A stretch of 64,000 nt of DNA from NCBI RefSeq assembly GCF_016863015.1, contig NZ_BOOB01000013.1, positions 1 through 64,000 on the forward strand, given 5' to 3'. The notes beneath the pieces are model-generated. The model did no database searches, had not been told where the DNA came from, and saw only the letters and a program-made list of their open reading frames with translations. This DNA is from Microbispora amethystogenes (GTDB lineage: Bacteria > Actinomycetota > Actinomycetes > Streptosporangiales > Streptosporangiaceae). The position numbers and the translations under genes are program-made. Positions 1 through 8,980 of this stretch are shown piece by piece. Each line of letters starts with the position of its first letter. Position 1 is the stretch's first letter.

Positions 1-92
1 CTCGCGCAAGCGAGCCCCGCCTTTCGTATATCCGGCCGATGACAGGGGTCAATCGCCGGCTCTGTCGTCGGGTGTGATACCGCTCACATGAG

Positions 93-131
93 GAGGCCTC
101 CGTGCGTGAAAGTTTCACGCACGGAGGCCTC
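93..131. terminator. Perfect 19-bp inverted-repeat terminator
   Basis: Left arm 93-111 and right arm 113-131 are exact reverse complements around one central base, so the RNA folds into a very stable hairpin from either strand. It lies about 100 bases past the serS stop and can end serS transcription on the minus strand or a transcript entering from the left. There is only a short T run (TTTCGGG) on the plus side, as is common for actinobacterial terminators. I see no gene between 1 and 238. Confidence 0.75.
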
Positions 132-238
132 TTTCGGGTCTGATCGCCGATCCGGCGAAGAGATTTACATCACTCCTGACGCCCGCCCTCACTCGCCCAA
201 TCACCGGGCGCTGAGAAGGGCCGCCCGGCGGCGCGTCC

Positions 239-1504
239 CTAACGCGACACCGGCTCCAGGACGTCGAGTCCGACGTACGGTCGCAGCGCCTTCGGCACCA
301 CGACAGATCCGTCCGCCTGCTGGTGGTTCTCCAGGATCGCCACGATCCACCGGGTGGTGGCGAGCGTGCCGTTGAGTGTGGCCACGTGCTGCGGCCGGCC
401 GTCCTCGTCGCGGTAGCGCACCTTCAGGCGGCGGGCCTGGAAGTCGGTGCAGTTCGAGGTCGAGGTCAGCTCGCGGTAGCGGCCCTGGGTGGGCACCCAG
501 CCCTCGCAGTCGTACTTGCGGGCCGCCGACGAGCCGAGGTCGCCGCCCGCCACATCGATCACGCGGTAGGGGATCTCGACCTTCTCCAGCATCTCCTTCT
601 CCCACGCGAGGAGCCGCAGGTGCTCCTCGTGCGCGTCCTCCGGACGGCAGTAGGAGAACATCTCCACCTTGTCGAACTGGTGGACGCGGATGATCCCCCG
701 GGTGTCCTTGCCGTACGACCCCGCCTCGCGGCGGAAGCAGGACGACCACCCGGCGTAGCGCATCGGCAGCGCCGCCCGGTCGAGGATCTCGTCGGAGTGG
801 TAGGCCGCCAGCGGCACCTCGCTGGTGCCGACCAGATAGAGGTCGTCGGCCTCAAGCCGGTAGACCTCGCTCGCGTGGGCGCCGAGGAAGCCGGTGCCCT
901 GCATCGACTCCGGCTTCACGAGCACAGGAGTGATCATCGGCGTGAAGCCGGCCTCGACCGCCTGCTGGATCGCCATGTTGAGCAGCCCGAGCTGGAGCCG
1001 CGCGCCGGCGCCCTTCAGGAAGAAGAACCGGGCGCCGGACACCTTGGCCCCGCGCTCGGTGTCGATCGCGCCGAGCAGCTCGCCCAGCTCGACGTGGTCG
1101 CGCGGCTCGAAGTCGAAGGCCGGCTTCTCGCCGATCTCCTCGATGACGACGTAGTCGTCCTCGCCGCCGGGAGGCGCGCCCTCCTCGACGATGTTCGGCA
1201 CGGTCATGAGCAGCTCGTCGAGCTCGCCCGCCAGCGCGGCGGCCTCGGCCTCGGCCGTCTTCACCTGCGCGGCCAGCTCCTTCGCGCGGTCGAGCAGCGC
1301 CTGGCGCTCGTCTCCGGACGCGCGGGACACCGACTTGCCGATGCTCTTCTGCTCGGCGCGCAGCGACTCGAAGTTGTTGAGCGCGGCACGGCGGCGCTCG
1401 TCGAGCGACAGCAGGGTCTCCACGACCGAGTCGTCCTCGCCGCGGACGCGCTGCGACGCCCGGAGCCGGTCCGGGTCCTCACGAAGGGTTCGCAGGTCAA
1501 TCAC
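239..1504 (-). CDS. serS: Seryl-tRNA synthetase
   Basis: Charges tRNA-Ser with serine in the cytoplasm (class II aminoacyl-tRNA synthetase). The 421-residue product has the usual family length. It begins [15 protein letters not shown], followed by a charged helical arm at about residues 30-100 that in this family binds the tRNA long arm. Motif 2 appears as [15 protein letters not shown] and motif 3 as the [16 protein letters not shown] region near the C terminus. The start is GTG at 1502-1504. It lies 38 bases downstream of pheA on the same strand, so the two are probably cotranscribed. Nothing is missing from the catalytic core. Confidence 0.97.
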   Translation of the reverse strand: MIDLRTLREDPDRLRASQRVRGEDDSVVETLLSLDERRRAALNNFESLRAEQKSIGKSVSRASGDERQALLDRAKELAAQVKTAEAEAAALAGELDELLMTVPNIVEEGAPPGGEDDYVVIEEIGEKPAFDFEPRDHVELGELLGAIDTERGAKVSGARFFFLKGAGARLQLGLLNMAIQQAVEAGFTPMITPVLVKPESMQGTGFLGAHASEVYRLEADDLYLVGTSEVPLAAYHSDEILDRAALPMRYAGWSSCFRREAGSYGKDTRGIIRVHQFDKVEMFSYCRPEDAHEEHLRLLAWEKEMLEKVEIPYRVIDVAGGDLGSSAARKYDCEGWVPTQGRYRELTSTSNCTDFQARRLKVRYRDEDGRPQHVATLNGTLATTRWIVAILENHQQADGSVVVPKALRPYVGLDVLEPVSR

Positions 1505-1542
1505 GGCTCACAGGCTACCGGAGCCGGTGCGGCTCCCGCCCG

Positions 1543-2463
1543 TCAAGCGAGCCCGGCGCGGATCTTTCCGAGCCACTGCGCGGCCTCGTCGAAGTCACCG
1601 TCCGCCGTACCCGGCTTGACCTGCGTGGCGACCCGGTCGGCGCGGGGGTAGCTGCCGAGGAAGCGCAGGTCGCCGCAGAGCCGGTGGAGGCCGGAGACGG
1701 CCTCGCCGACCCTGGCGTCCGCGACGTGACCCTCAAGGTCGAAGTGGAAGAAGTAGCGCCCGATGCCGTCACCGGTGGGGCGCGACTCGATCCGGGTCAG
1801 GTTCACCCCGCGCACCGCGAACTCGCTCAGCATCTCCAGCAGGGCGCCCGGATGGTCGTCACGCAGGAAGGCGACGAGCGAGGTGCGGTCGGCACCGGTC
1901 GGCTCGGGCAGCGGCCCCGGCCGGCTCACCTGGATGAAGCGCGTCACGGTGTCGGAGCGGTCGCCGATGTCCGAGGCGATGGCGTCGAGCCCGTAGTACT
2001 CCCCGGCGATGGCCGGGCTGATGGCCGCGTCGTACGGCGAGCCGGGAACGGAGACCTCCTGCGCGGCGGCGGCCGTGGAGGATCCGGCGATCACCACGGC
2101 GCCGGGCAGCTCACGCTCGATGTACCCGCGGCACTGTGTGTGCGCGGCGGGGTGCGTGATGATCCGCTTGATCTGTCCCAGCTCGGTGCCGGGCCGGACC
2201 AGCAGGGAGAACTCGACCGGGAGCAGCACCTCGCCGGTGATGTGCAGCGACCTGCCCTTGGCCAGCTCGTCGAGGGTCTGGGTGATCGCCCCCTCCACCG
2301 AGTTCTCCAGCGGGACGACCGCGCCGTCGGCGTCGCCGTCGCGGGCGGCGTCGAGCGCGGCTCCGACGTTGGCGCAGGGCAGGCGCTCGACGTCGGGCGC
2401 CAGGAGTCGCAGTGCCGCTTCACAGAAGGTGCCCTGCGGTCCCAGGTACGCGAGCTTCGACAT
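1543..2463 (-). CDS. pheA: Prephenate dehydratase
   Basis: Converts prephenate to phenylpyruvate in phenylalanine synthesis. The 306-residue product starts with MSKLAYLGPQGTFCEAAL, typical of monofunctional dehydratases. A TRF motif lies in RSDTVTRFIQV. The C-terminal ACT domain carries the ESRP signature (NLTRIESRPT) that binds phenylalanine for feedback inhibition, so allosteric control is expected. The ATG at 2461-2463 is preferred over longer in-frame starts because conserved sequence begins there. No chorismate mutase domain is present. A DnaA-box-like TTTTCCACA (minus strand) lies about 55 bases upstream at 2515-2523; its meaning is unknown. Confidence 0.95.
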   Translation of the reverse strand: MSKLAYLGPQGTFCEAALRLLAPDVERLPCANVGAALDAARDGDADGAVVPLENSVEGAITQTLDELAKGRSLHITGEVLLPVEFSLLVRPGTELGQIKRIITHPAAHTQCRGYIERELPGAVVIAGSSTAAAAQEVSVPGSPYDAAISPAIAGEYYGLDAIASDIGDRSDTVTRFIQVSRPGPLPEPTGADRTSLVAFLRDDHPGALLEMLSEFAVRGVNLTRIESRPTGDGIGRYFFHFDLEGHVADARVGEAVSGLHRLCGDLRFLGSYPRADRVATQVKPGTADGDFDEAAQWLGKIRAGLA

Positions 2464-2613
2464 GTCGTCCAGAGTATCCGCAGGTATCGGCGGTGAGGAT
2501 GCCGAATCACGTTCTGTGGAAAACCATGAGCCGATCACGCCGCTCGCCCGGCCGCCGCGCACGCCCTCCACGCACGTCCACCGCGCGTGCCCTCTGCGCA
2601 CGCGTTCTCCGGG

Positions 2614-4137
2614 TCAGGCCTTCGCGGCGGGGACCGCGGCGGCGGTGGCGGCGGCCCGCCGTCGCGGCAGCCAGGACCCGAGCAACCAGACCAGGCCGAT
2701 CGCCCCGATCCCGAAGGCGTTCTGCAGGATCTTCCCGGCGACCGGGCTGAGGATCGGGATTTCCAGCGCCTTGATCGACACTCCCCACCAGGGGATGGGC
2801 AACACGTAGTACAGCCACACGCCGGCCGCGACCAGCAGCCGGACCGGGTCGCGCCCCGACCCGGCGACGGCCGCGACCACCACCACGATCCAGGCGATGT
2901 GGTGGATCCACGCCACCGGCGACAGCAGCACCGCCATCAGCCCGGTGAGCGCCACCGCCGTCATCGTGTCGCCGTCCAGGTGGGCCCGCCGGGCCTGGCG
3001 GAAGCCGTACCAGCCGATGGCCGCGACGGCGGCGAGCCAGACGGCCGAGGTCAGCGCGTCGGGCAGATAGAGCCTCAGCAGCATGCCCCGCAGCGACTGG
3101 TTGGTGGTGGCGGCGTTCGCGCCCAACCGCTCGGAGTCGAGCAGCGCCCTGAACCAGAAGTCCCGCGCGTCGTCAGTGATCACCAGGAACGGCAACAGCG
3201 TGAGCACGGCCGCCGTGAACACCGCCATGAACAACGCCCGCCGCTGCCCCGCGTCCCCGTGGCACTGCCCTGCGCTTCCGTAGCGCTGCCCCATACTCCC
3301 GTGGCGCTGCCCCATACTCCCGTGGCGCTGCCCCATGCTCCCGTGGCGCTGCCCCCCGTCCCCTGCGTCTTCATGGGGCCGCCGCAGTGCGTCTCTGAGG
3401 CGCCGCACAGTGCTCCCGAAGCCGGTGTCGCCGTGGCGCTGCGCTGTGCTTCCGCGACTGGGGTCGCTGGGGCTTGGGGCGGTGTCGCGAGGGGCGAACG
3501 CGGTGACGGCCAGGTAGACGAGGAAGACGCCGGGGGTCAGCTTCACCGCCGTCGCCAGCCCGATGAGCATCCCGCGCGGCCACCAGGGGCGGCGTACCAC
3601 GCAGTCGAGCAGGCACAGCGCGAGGAGGAACAGGTCCACCTGGCCGAACCGGACCTGGTCCCTGATCGGCATGAGGTACATGCACGCGGCGCACAGCACG
3701 GCGAACAGCGCGGGCGCGGCCAGGGCGCCGCGTACGCCGTCCAGGAAGGCCCGGAACGCATGCCGTACCGTCACCGCGAGGACGGCGACGATCGCGATCG
3801 TCCACACCCACTGCGCGACCGGCCAGGACATCGCGGCGAGCGGCACCGCCAGCATCGCTGCGACCGGCGGGTAGGTGAAGGGCAGCAACTGCGGTGCCGG
3901 CGTGATCACGTCGTAGACGGGCAGGCCCCGCAGGAGCGCCCAGCCGCCCGTACGGTAGACGTCGAGGTCGACGAGACGCTGGTCTTCGGGATTGGTGAGC
4001 CAGTAGGCGATCAGCGGGGACGCGGCGGCGGCCACCGCCACCAGGGCCAGCGCCCATGCCCAGGCGGGCCGGCGGGCCCCGGCGATGCGGCCAGTCGTCA
4101 CAACCAGGCAGGTTACCGTGGACCGTGGCCGCACCAT
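2614..4137 (-). CDS. GT87-family polyprenol-dependent membrane glycosyltransferase
   Basis: A 507-residue multi-pass protein resembling the GT87 (DUF2029) alpha-mannosyltransferases that use polyprenyl-phosphate sugars on the outer face of the membrane. The N-terminal helix is followed by LVDLDVYRTGGWALLRG, where the acidic LDVY motif matches the catalytic loop of the family. Later NQSLRGMLLRL is also a GT87 hallmark. Between about residues 230 and 300 lies a hydrophilic insert of 7-residue repeats (QRHGSMG type) encoded by a 21-bp tandem repeat; it probably sits in a loop. The start could be the ATG at 4135-4137 or the GTG at 4099-4101. The divergent neighbour begins only nine bases away. 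Confidence 0.8.
   Translation of the reverse strand: MVRPRSTVTCLVVTTGRIAGARRPAWAWALALVAVAAAASPLIAYWLTNPEDQRLVDLDVYRTGGWALLRGLPVYDVITPAPQLLPFTYPPVAAMLAVPLAAMSWPVAQWVWTIAIVAVLAVTVRHAFRAFLDGVRGALAAPALFAVLCAACMYLMPIRDQVRFGQVDLFLLALCLLDCVVRRPWWPRGMLIGLATAVKLTPGVFLVYLAVTAFAPRDTAPSPSDPSRGSTAQRHGDTGFGSTVRRLRDALRRPHEDAGDGGQRHGSMGQRHGSMGQRHGSMGQRYGSAGQCHGDAGQRRALFMAVFTAAVLTLLPFLVITDDARDFWFRALLDSERLGANAATTNQSLRGMLLRLYLPDALTSAVWLAAVAAIGWYGFRQARRAHLDGDTMTAVALTGLMAVLLSPVAWIHHIAWIVVVVAAVAGSGRDPVRLLVAAGVWLYYVLPIPWWGVSIKALEIPILSPVAGKILQNAFGIGAIGLVWLLGSWLPRRRAAATAAAVPAAKA
3259..3357. repeat. 21-bp tandem repeat inside the GT87 gene
   Basis: About five consecutive 21-base units, with starts at 3259, 3280, 3301, 3322 and 3343. 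The middle units differ by one base. The period is seven codons, so copy-number change keeps the reading frame and only changes the number of QRHGSMG-type heptads in a hydrophilic loop. A degenerate copy is visible near 3431. The repeat is likely length-variable between strains; that is inference. Confidence 0.85.
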
Positions 4138-4145
4138 TGTCGATC

Positions 4146-6830
4146 ATGAGGGAGCCTGGAACAGTGCCATCCGCACCAGCACCGGCGCCGGGCCGGGGAC
4201 GTTTCGCCGCCCCGCCGGGCGGCGGCAGCGTGCCGGTGAGCCCAGGCCCCCGCTCGGCGCCGATGGGGTCATGCCCCCGTTGGGTGCCGGTGGCGGCCCA
4301 TAGTGGTCCGGGTCTTCGCGGGGAGCACGCGGCGGCTCGCAGTGGCTCGGGTGCTCGCGGGGAGCACGCGGCAGCTCGCGGCGGCTCGGATGCCCGCGAG
4401 AAGCACACGGCAGCTCGCGGCGGCTCGGATGCCCGCGAGAAGCACGCGGCGGCTCGCGGCGGCTCGGGTGTTCGTGGGGTGCGGGTGCTCCTGGCGGTTC
4501 TCCTCATGCTCCTCGTTGCGGCCCTCATCGTGCCCTTCTCTACCGGCCCGGCCTCGGCCGAGACCAGGCCGGCCGGGGGAACCGTGCCAGCGGGCGGAAC
4601 CCTGCCGACGGGCGCGACCGGGCCGGTGGGGCGGGTGGTGGTGATCGGGGTGCCCGGGCTGCGCTGGGCGGACCTCGATCCGGAGCGGACGCCCACGTTG
4701 TGGGCCCTGGCGGACCGCGGTTCCACCGCGTCGCTGTCCACGCGGGCGGTGCCCCCGGAAGGCCTGCCCGTCACCTGCCCGGCCGCCGGATGGCTGACGG
4801 TCTCGGCAGGTCAGCGGGCGGCCTCTCCCGGCTCGGGTTGCGGCGCGATCCCCGCGCCGATCGCCGCCGCTGACGGGACGGCGTCGGTGCCCGGCTGGCC
4901 CGCGCTGGTCGCCGCGCAGCAGTCCAGTCCGTTCAGGGCACGGCTCGGGCTCCTCGCGGGCGCCGTCACCGCCGCCGGGGGGAAGGTCGCGGCGATCGGC
5001 CCGGGCGCCGCCCTCGCCGCCGCCGACGGATCCGGCAGGGTCGCGGCGTACGCCGCCACGCCCGCCGCGCTGCCCGACCTCGCGCCGTACGCACTGGTCG
5101 TCGCCGAGGCCGGGGAGATCACTCGGGCCTGGACCGAAAGCCGGGAGGCGGGCCCCCCGGATGCGCAATCCACAACCCCCACGACCCAGGCCGCATCGCA
5201 GGCCACGCCGTCCACAACCCAACCGGTGCCGGGAGCATCGGCGGCGCAATCCACAGTGTCCACAACCCGGGCCGCGCCGTCCACGACCTCGGCCGGGGGC
5301 GAGCGGGAGCCGGCCGATCTGGACGGGGAGGCGCGGCGGGCGGCCGTGAGCGCGGCCGACCGGACTGTGGGCGAGGTGCTGGCCAAGGTCCCCCAGGGCG
5401 CCACCGTCCTGGTGGCCGGGATCTCCGACTCCGGCTCCGTCGCTCATCTCCACGTGGCGATCGCCTCGGGCGGGCCGTACGGGCGCGGATGGCTCACCGC
5501 CGCCTCGACCCGGCAGCGGGCACTGGTCACGATCACCGACATCACGGCCACGGTCACCCACCTGCTCGGCATCCCTGCGCCCGAGGGCGTGGTCGGCAGG
5601 GCGTGGTCGGCGGGCGGCGCGGCTCCGAACGCGGCCGGGGCGGTCCGCGGGCTGGCCGACGCCGACCTGGCGAGCCAGGTGCTCAGAGAGGTCAGGGAGC
5701 CGTTCTTCATCGCGCTGGTCAGCGCGCAACTGCCGTTCTACGGCCTCGCCGCGATCGTGGTCAGGCGTCATCGTCGCATGCTCACCGCGACCCGCGTGGT
5801 CGCCACGGTCAGCGCCGCCCTCCCGGTGTCGATCTTCCTGGCCCAGCTCGTGCCGTGGTGGAGCTTCCGGCACCCGATGCCCGCCCTGCTCGGCACGATC
5901 GTGGCCTTCGCCGCCCTCGTGGCGGGGCTCGCGTACGCGGGGCCGTGGCGCGGCCGGGTGCTGGGGCCGCCCGCCGTGGTCGCCGGGGTCAGCTCGCTCG
6001 CGCTCCTCGCCGACGTGGTCACCGGCTCGCGGCTGCAGGTGAACGCCGTGGCCGGGTACGAGCCCGTGACCGGCGGCCGGTTCTACGGCTTCGGCAACAT
6101 GGCCTTCGCCGTCTACTCGACCGGCACCATCCTGCTGCTGGCCGCCGTCGCCCACGGGCTGCGCCGCCGGCCGAGGCTCGCCGTGACCGTCTGCGTCGCG
6201 TACGGCCTGCTCGCGATCGCCGGGGACGGCTGGCCGACCTGGGGCGCGGACTTCGGCGGCGTGCCGTCGTTCGTCCTGGGCGTTGCGGTGTGCGTGCTGA
6301 TGGCCGCGGGCAGACGGGTGTCGGTCCTCCGGCTTGGGGTGATCGGCCTGGCGGGCGCGGTGCTCATCTCACTGATCGCGGTGGCCGACTGGCTGCGCCC
6401 CGCCGATCAGCGCACTCATCTCGGGGCGTTCGTCCAGCAGGTCGTCGGCGGCGACGGCGGCTCGGTCGTCGGCCGCAAGCTCGGGGCGATGCTCCACACT
6501 CTGGGCAACCTGCCGCTGACGCTGCTGTCGGTGGTCGCGCTGGCGTTCCTGTTCCTCGTGCTGGCCCGGCCGTCGCGGTGGGGCGCGGCGGCGCTCAGCC
6601 TGGCGTACGCCCGGGCCCCCGAACTGCGGGCGGGGCTGATCGGCGCGCTGACCGCGGCCTTCGCCGGGTTCCTGCTCAACGACTCGGGGATCGCGATTCC
6701 GGCGATGGCCCTGACGGTCGCGGTGCCGCTGACGCTGGCGGCCTCCGTACACGCCCTGCAGCTCGCGCCGCCCACCACAGCAGCGCGATCGTCAGCGCCA
6801 GCAGAAGCGACGGCGCCACCCACTGCCTGA
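4146..6830 (+). CDS. Large membrane protein with alkaline-phosphatase-like domain
   Basis: Function is not established. After a hydrophobic segment at about residues 115-132 ending in an ASA-type site, an extracytoplasmic domain (about 150-460) has a nucleotide-pyrophosphatase or alkaline-phosphatase-like layout, with VVVIGVPGLRWADL and TPTLWALADRGS. A Thr/Pro/Ala-rich stretch (about 340-400) interrupts it. The C-terminal half has about eight transmembrane helices with the motif FYGFGNMAFAVYST. I give the ATG at 4146, but the first 111 residues are 39-bp repeats with atypical codons, and the GTG at 4479, just before the hydrophobic segment, may be the true start (783 residues). It sits among glycosyltransferases. 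Its 3' end overlaps the convergent neighbour by 155 bases. Confidence 0.75.
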   Translation: MREPGTVPSAPAPAPGRGRFAAPPGGGSVPVSPGPRSAPMGSCPRWVPVAAHSGPGLRGEHAAARSGSGARGEHAAARGGSDAREKHTAARGGSDAREKHAAARGGSGVRGVRVLLAVLLMLLVAALIVPFSTGPASAETRPAGGTVPAGGTLPTGATGPVGRVVVIGVPGLRWADLDPERTPTLWALADRGSTASLSTRAVPPEGLPVTCPAAGWLTVSAGQRAASPGSGCGAIPAPIAAADGTASVPGWPALVAAQQSSPFRARLGLLAGAVTAAGGKVAAIGPGAALAAADGSGRVAAYAATPAALPDLAPYALVVAEAGEITRAWTESREAGPPDAQSTTPTTQAASQATPSTTQPVPGASAAQSTVSTTRAAPSTTSAGGEREPADLDGEARRAAVSAADRTVGEVLAKVPQGATVLVAGISDSGSVAHLHVAIASGGPYGRGWLTAASTRQRALVTITDITATVTHLLGIPAPEGVVGRAWSAGGAAPNAAGAVRGLADADLASQVLREVREPFFIALVSAQLPFYGLAAIVVRRHRRMLTATRVVATVSAALPVSIFLAQLVPWWSFRHPMPALLGTIVAFAALVAGLAYAGPWRGRVLGPPAVVAGVSSLALLADVVTGSRLQVNAVAGYEPVTGGRFYGFGNMAFAVYSTGTILLLAAVAHGLRRRPRLAVTVCVAYGLLAIAGDGWPTWGADFGGVPSFVLGVAVCVLMAAGRRVSVLRLGVIGLAGAVLISLIAVADWLRPADQRTHLGAFVQQVVGGDGGSVVGRKLGAMLHTLGNLPLTLLSVVALAFLFLVLARPSRWGAAALSLAYARAPELRAGLIGALTAAFAGFLLNDSGIAIPAMALTVAVPLTLAASVHALQLAPPTTAARSSAPAEATAPPTA
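4321..4476. repeat. 39-bp tandem repeat, four units
   Basis: Four adjoining 39-base units (4321-4359, 4360-4398, 4399-4437, 4438-4476) with a few substitutions, plus a degenerate partial unit upstream. If translated with the downstream gene they give 13-residue units rich in Ala, Arg, Gly, His and Glu. Third positions are less GC-rich than in nearby genes, which suggests that this may be non-coding leader or a recently expanded segment. Confidence 0.9.
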
Positions 6831-8214
6831 TCACCTCCACGCTCCACCACAGGTCGCCGGGCTGGTGCGCCTGGCGCGCGGGGAGATAGGCCAGCGAGAG
6901 CACGGTGAGCCGGGCGACCAGGAACGCCTCCATGCCCGGCCAGGCGACCAGCGCGAGCAGCGCGAAGCCCAGCCCGTCATACCACGGCAGCGCGTACGGC
7001 GTGGCGAACAGCCAGGCCACCGCGACCGCGAGGGCGACGACCAGGCCCTCGCGCTCCGTCGCCGGACGGCCGCGCAGCAGCAGGACGGCGAGGACGGCCA
7101 GCAGGAGCAGCGACCCCGCCTGGATCCACGCGTGGTACGCCCCCGGCCCGAACACCGCCTGCAGCGCCTTCTTCCCGAGGGCCCACGGGGTGGCGAGCGA
7201 GACCGATTTGCTGGCGTTCAGCAACTGGTCGAGCGAGTGGGGCCCGGCCAGCAGGTACGCCACGAGGACGGTGAGCGTGGCGAGCCCGGCGACCAAGGCG
7301 AGCCGCCGCGGGTTGCCGCGCAGCTCCCACGCCGTGCCCAGGGCCACAACGCCCACGGTGGCCTTGACCGCGGCGCCGAGGCCGAGCGGCACGCCCCGGC
7401 GGGCGACGAGCCCGGCCACGACGAGCGCGACCGCGAGGGTGTCGAGGTGCATCCCGGCCACAAGCTGGTAGACGACCAGCGGGTTCGCCGTCCAGAGCAG
7501 GGCCGCCCGGCGCTGCCGTACGGAGTCGCCGGCCGTGGCCCGAGCAGTGGCAGGAGTGGGGACGCGACCGGTGGCACGGTGCAGCAGCAGACCGGTGGCG
7601 GCGAAGGCGGCGGCGTTGACCAGGGCCATCACGAAGACCGTCAGGCGGACCGAGTCGCCGCCCACGTGGCTCGCCAGGGCCTGTACGGCCGTCGCGACCG
7701 GGCCGTACACGCTGGGGGTCCTCGTCCACTCCTCCACGCGGCCGATCACCGGGTCGCCGGGCAGGTCGGCCGGCACGGTCAGGTAGGGGTCGTATCCGAG
7801 GGCCGCCATCCGGCCGTACGCCGCGTAGTTGAGGTGGTCGGCCGACCCGGAGGGCGGCAGGAACGCGAGCACCCCGGCGGCGGCGCAACCGGCGAGGACG
7901 AGCGTGCGCGCCTTCGGCAGCCGGTCGACGGACATCAACCCGGCGGCCAGGCCGATCGCCCCGAGCACGACGGCCGCGGCGGCCATGGCGATGACGAGGT
8001 GTCCGTCAGGAGCGAGGTCAAGGGACCAGGGGGGCTGCCACGACCCGGCCTGCCCGGGCGGCCCGGGCAGCTCCGGCACCATCGCGGACGGCCCGAGGAC
8101 GCCGATCGCGATCGTGAGAAGGATCGACAGGCCGCCCGCCGCCACGGCCGCGGCCGGCCCGGCGACGGTCCGCGCTTCCACCCGAGAATTCCACCACACG
8201 GCCGGGCCGGTCAC
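6676..8214 (-). CDS. MptA/MptB-like membrane mannosyltransferase
   Basis: A 512-residue hydrophobic protein with about 12 transmembrane helices. It resembles the polyprenol-phosphomannose-dependent alpha-1,6-mannosyltransferases of actinobacterial lipoglycan synthesis. An early extracytoplasmic loop holds ADHLNYAAYGRMAALGYDPY followed by TPSVYGP, as in MptB-type enzymes, where an acidic residue in this loop is catalytic. The start is GTG at 8212-8214. The gene lies 15 bases after a GT2 gene and probably shares its transcript. The last 51 codons, including the final helix, overlap in antisense with the 3' end of the gene ending at 6830. The sugar donor and acceptor are inferred. Confidence 0.75.
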   Translation of the reverse strand: MTGPAVWWNSRVEARTVAGPAAAVAAGGLSILLTIAIGVLGPSAMVPELPGPPGQAGSWQPPWSLDLAPDGHLVIAMAAAAVVLGAIGLAAGLMSVDRLPKARTLVLAGCAAAGVLAFLPPSGSADHLNYAAYGRMAALGYDPYLTVPADLPGDPVIGRVEEWTRTPSVYGPVATAVQALASHVGGDSVRLTVFVMALVNAAAFAATGLLLHRATGRVPTPATARATAGDSVRQRRAALLWTANPLVVYQLVAGMHLDTLAVALVVAGLVARRGVPLGLGAAVKATVGVVALGTAWELRGNPRRLALVAGLATLTVLVAYLLAGPHSLDQLLNASKSVSLATPWALGKKALQAVFGPGAYHAWIQAGSLLLLAVLAVLLLRGRPATEREGLVVALAVAVAWLFATPYALPWYDGLGFALLALVAWPGMEAFLVARLTVLSLAYLPARQAHQPGDLWWSVEVIRQWVAPSLLLALTIALLWWAARAAGRVRRPPASAAPRPSGPSPESRSPSR

Positions 8215-8229
8215 GCCCGTACGGGCGGA

Positions 8230-8976
8230 CTACCGGCGCGAGGGCCGGACCGTGGAGATGGTCTGCCGCACCACGGGCTCGCGGGCGGCGAGGGCCAGGC
8301 CGACGTCGCGAAGCTGCCGCGCCCGGTGCACCTGGGAACGCCAGTCGGTGCCGGTGGCCCGGTGCGACATCTCGACCTCGACCTCGACCACCCGGAAGCC
8401 CTTCCTGAGGAGGTCGACGGTCATCCCGGTCTCGACACCGAAGCCGTGCGCGAGCGGGCGGGCCGCCTCGAAGGCGTCCCGGGTGAGGCACCGCTGCCCG
8501 TTGAGCGGCTGGGTCGCCTCCCAGCCGGTCAGCCGTTTGATCCCGTCACGCGCCAGCCTCACGACCATGCCGTGGCCGCCGAGCTTGACCCTGGTCGCGA
8601 ACGTCGCGATGGTCATGTCGGCCTCGCCCGCCCGCACGGGCGCGATCAGCGGGAGGGCCGCCGCCGCCGTCTCGCCCAGGTCGGCGTCGAGGAACAGCAG
8701 GTGACGCGCCTGGTCCGCGTCCAGGAGGCCCGCGGCCTCGGCCCCACTCTCCATCGCCGCGGCCTTGCCCCGGTTGCGGCTGTGCCGTACGACCCGGGCG
8801 CCGGCCGCCCTGGCCACCCGGCCGGTCTCGTCGGACGAGCCGTCATCGACCACGACCACGAGATCCACGCCGGGCAGCTTCAGGGCGGCGCTCACGGTGG
8901 CGCCGATCCGTTCGGCCTCGTCCTTCGCCGGGATCACCACCGCGGTGTCCGGCTCGGGCACTGCCATGTCCCTCAT
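8230..8976 (-). CDS. GT2-family glycosyltransferase
   Basis: A 248-residue cytosolic GT-A fold enzyme. The N-terminal TAVVIPAKDEAERIG and VVVVDDGSSDET are the classic GT2 nucleotide-sugar binding elements. LLFLDADLGET gives the DxD-type metal site. It lacks the C-terminal helices seen in dolichol-phosphate mannose synthases. It probably transfers a sugar to a polyprenyl or lipid acceptor, perhaps supplying the downstream membrane enzyme; glucosyl-3-phosphoglycerate synthase-like activity is an alternative. Two ATG codons (8974-8976 and 8965-8967) are possible starts. It follows the STAS gene by a few bases and precedes the mannosyltransferase by 15. Confidence 0.85.
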   Translation of the reverse strand: MRDMAVPEPDTAVVIPAKDEAERIGATVSAALKLPGVDLVVVVDDGSSDETGRVARAAGARVVRHSRNRGKAAAMESGAEAAGLLDADQARHLLFLDADLGETAAAALPLIAPVRAGEADMTIATFATRVKLGGHGMVVRLARDGIKRLTGWEATQPLNGQRCLTRDAFEAARPLAHGFGVETGMTVDLLRKGFRVVEVEVEMSHRATGTDWRSQVHRARQLRDVGLALAAREPVVRQTISTVRPSRR

Positions 8977-8980
8977 ACGC

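Noticed and set aside
323..1651. Long plus-strand frame opposite serS
   Set aside because: It is antisense to a clear seryl-tRNA synthetase, is full of Arg/Leu/Val repeats from GC bias, and has no ribosome site or recognisable domain.
2587..4149. 520-codon plus-strand frame opposite the GT87 gene
   Set aside because: Composition is Arg/Gln/His/Pro-rich, typical of the complementary strand of high-GC genes; the minus strand encodes a real membrane enzyme.
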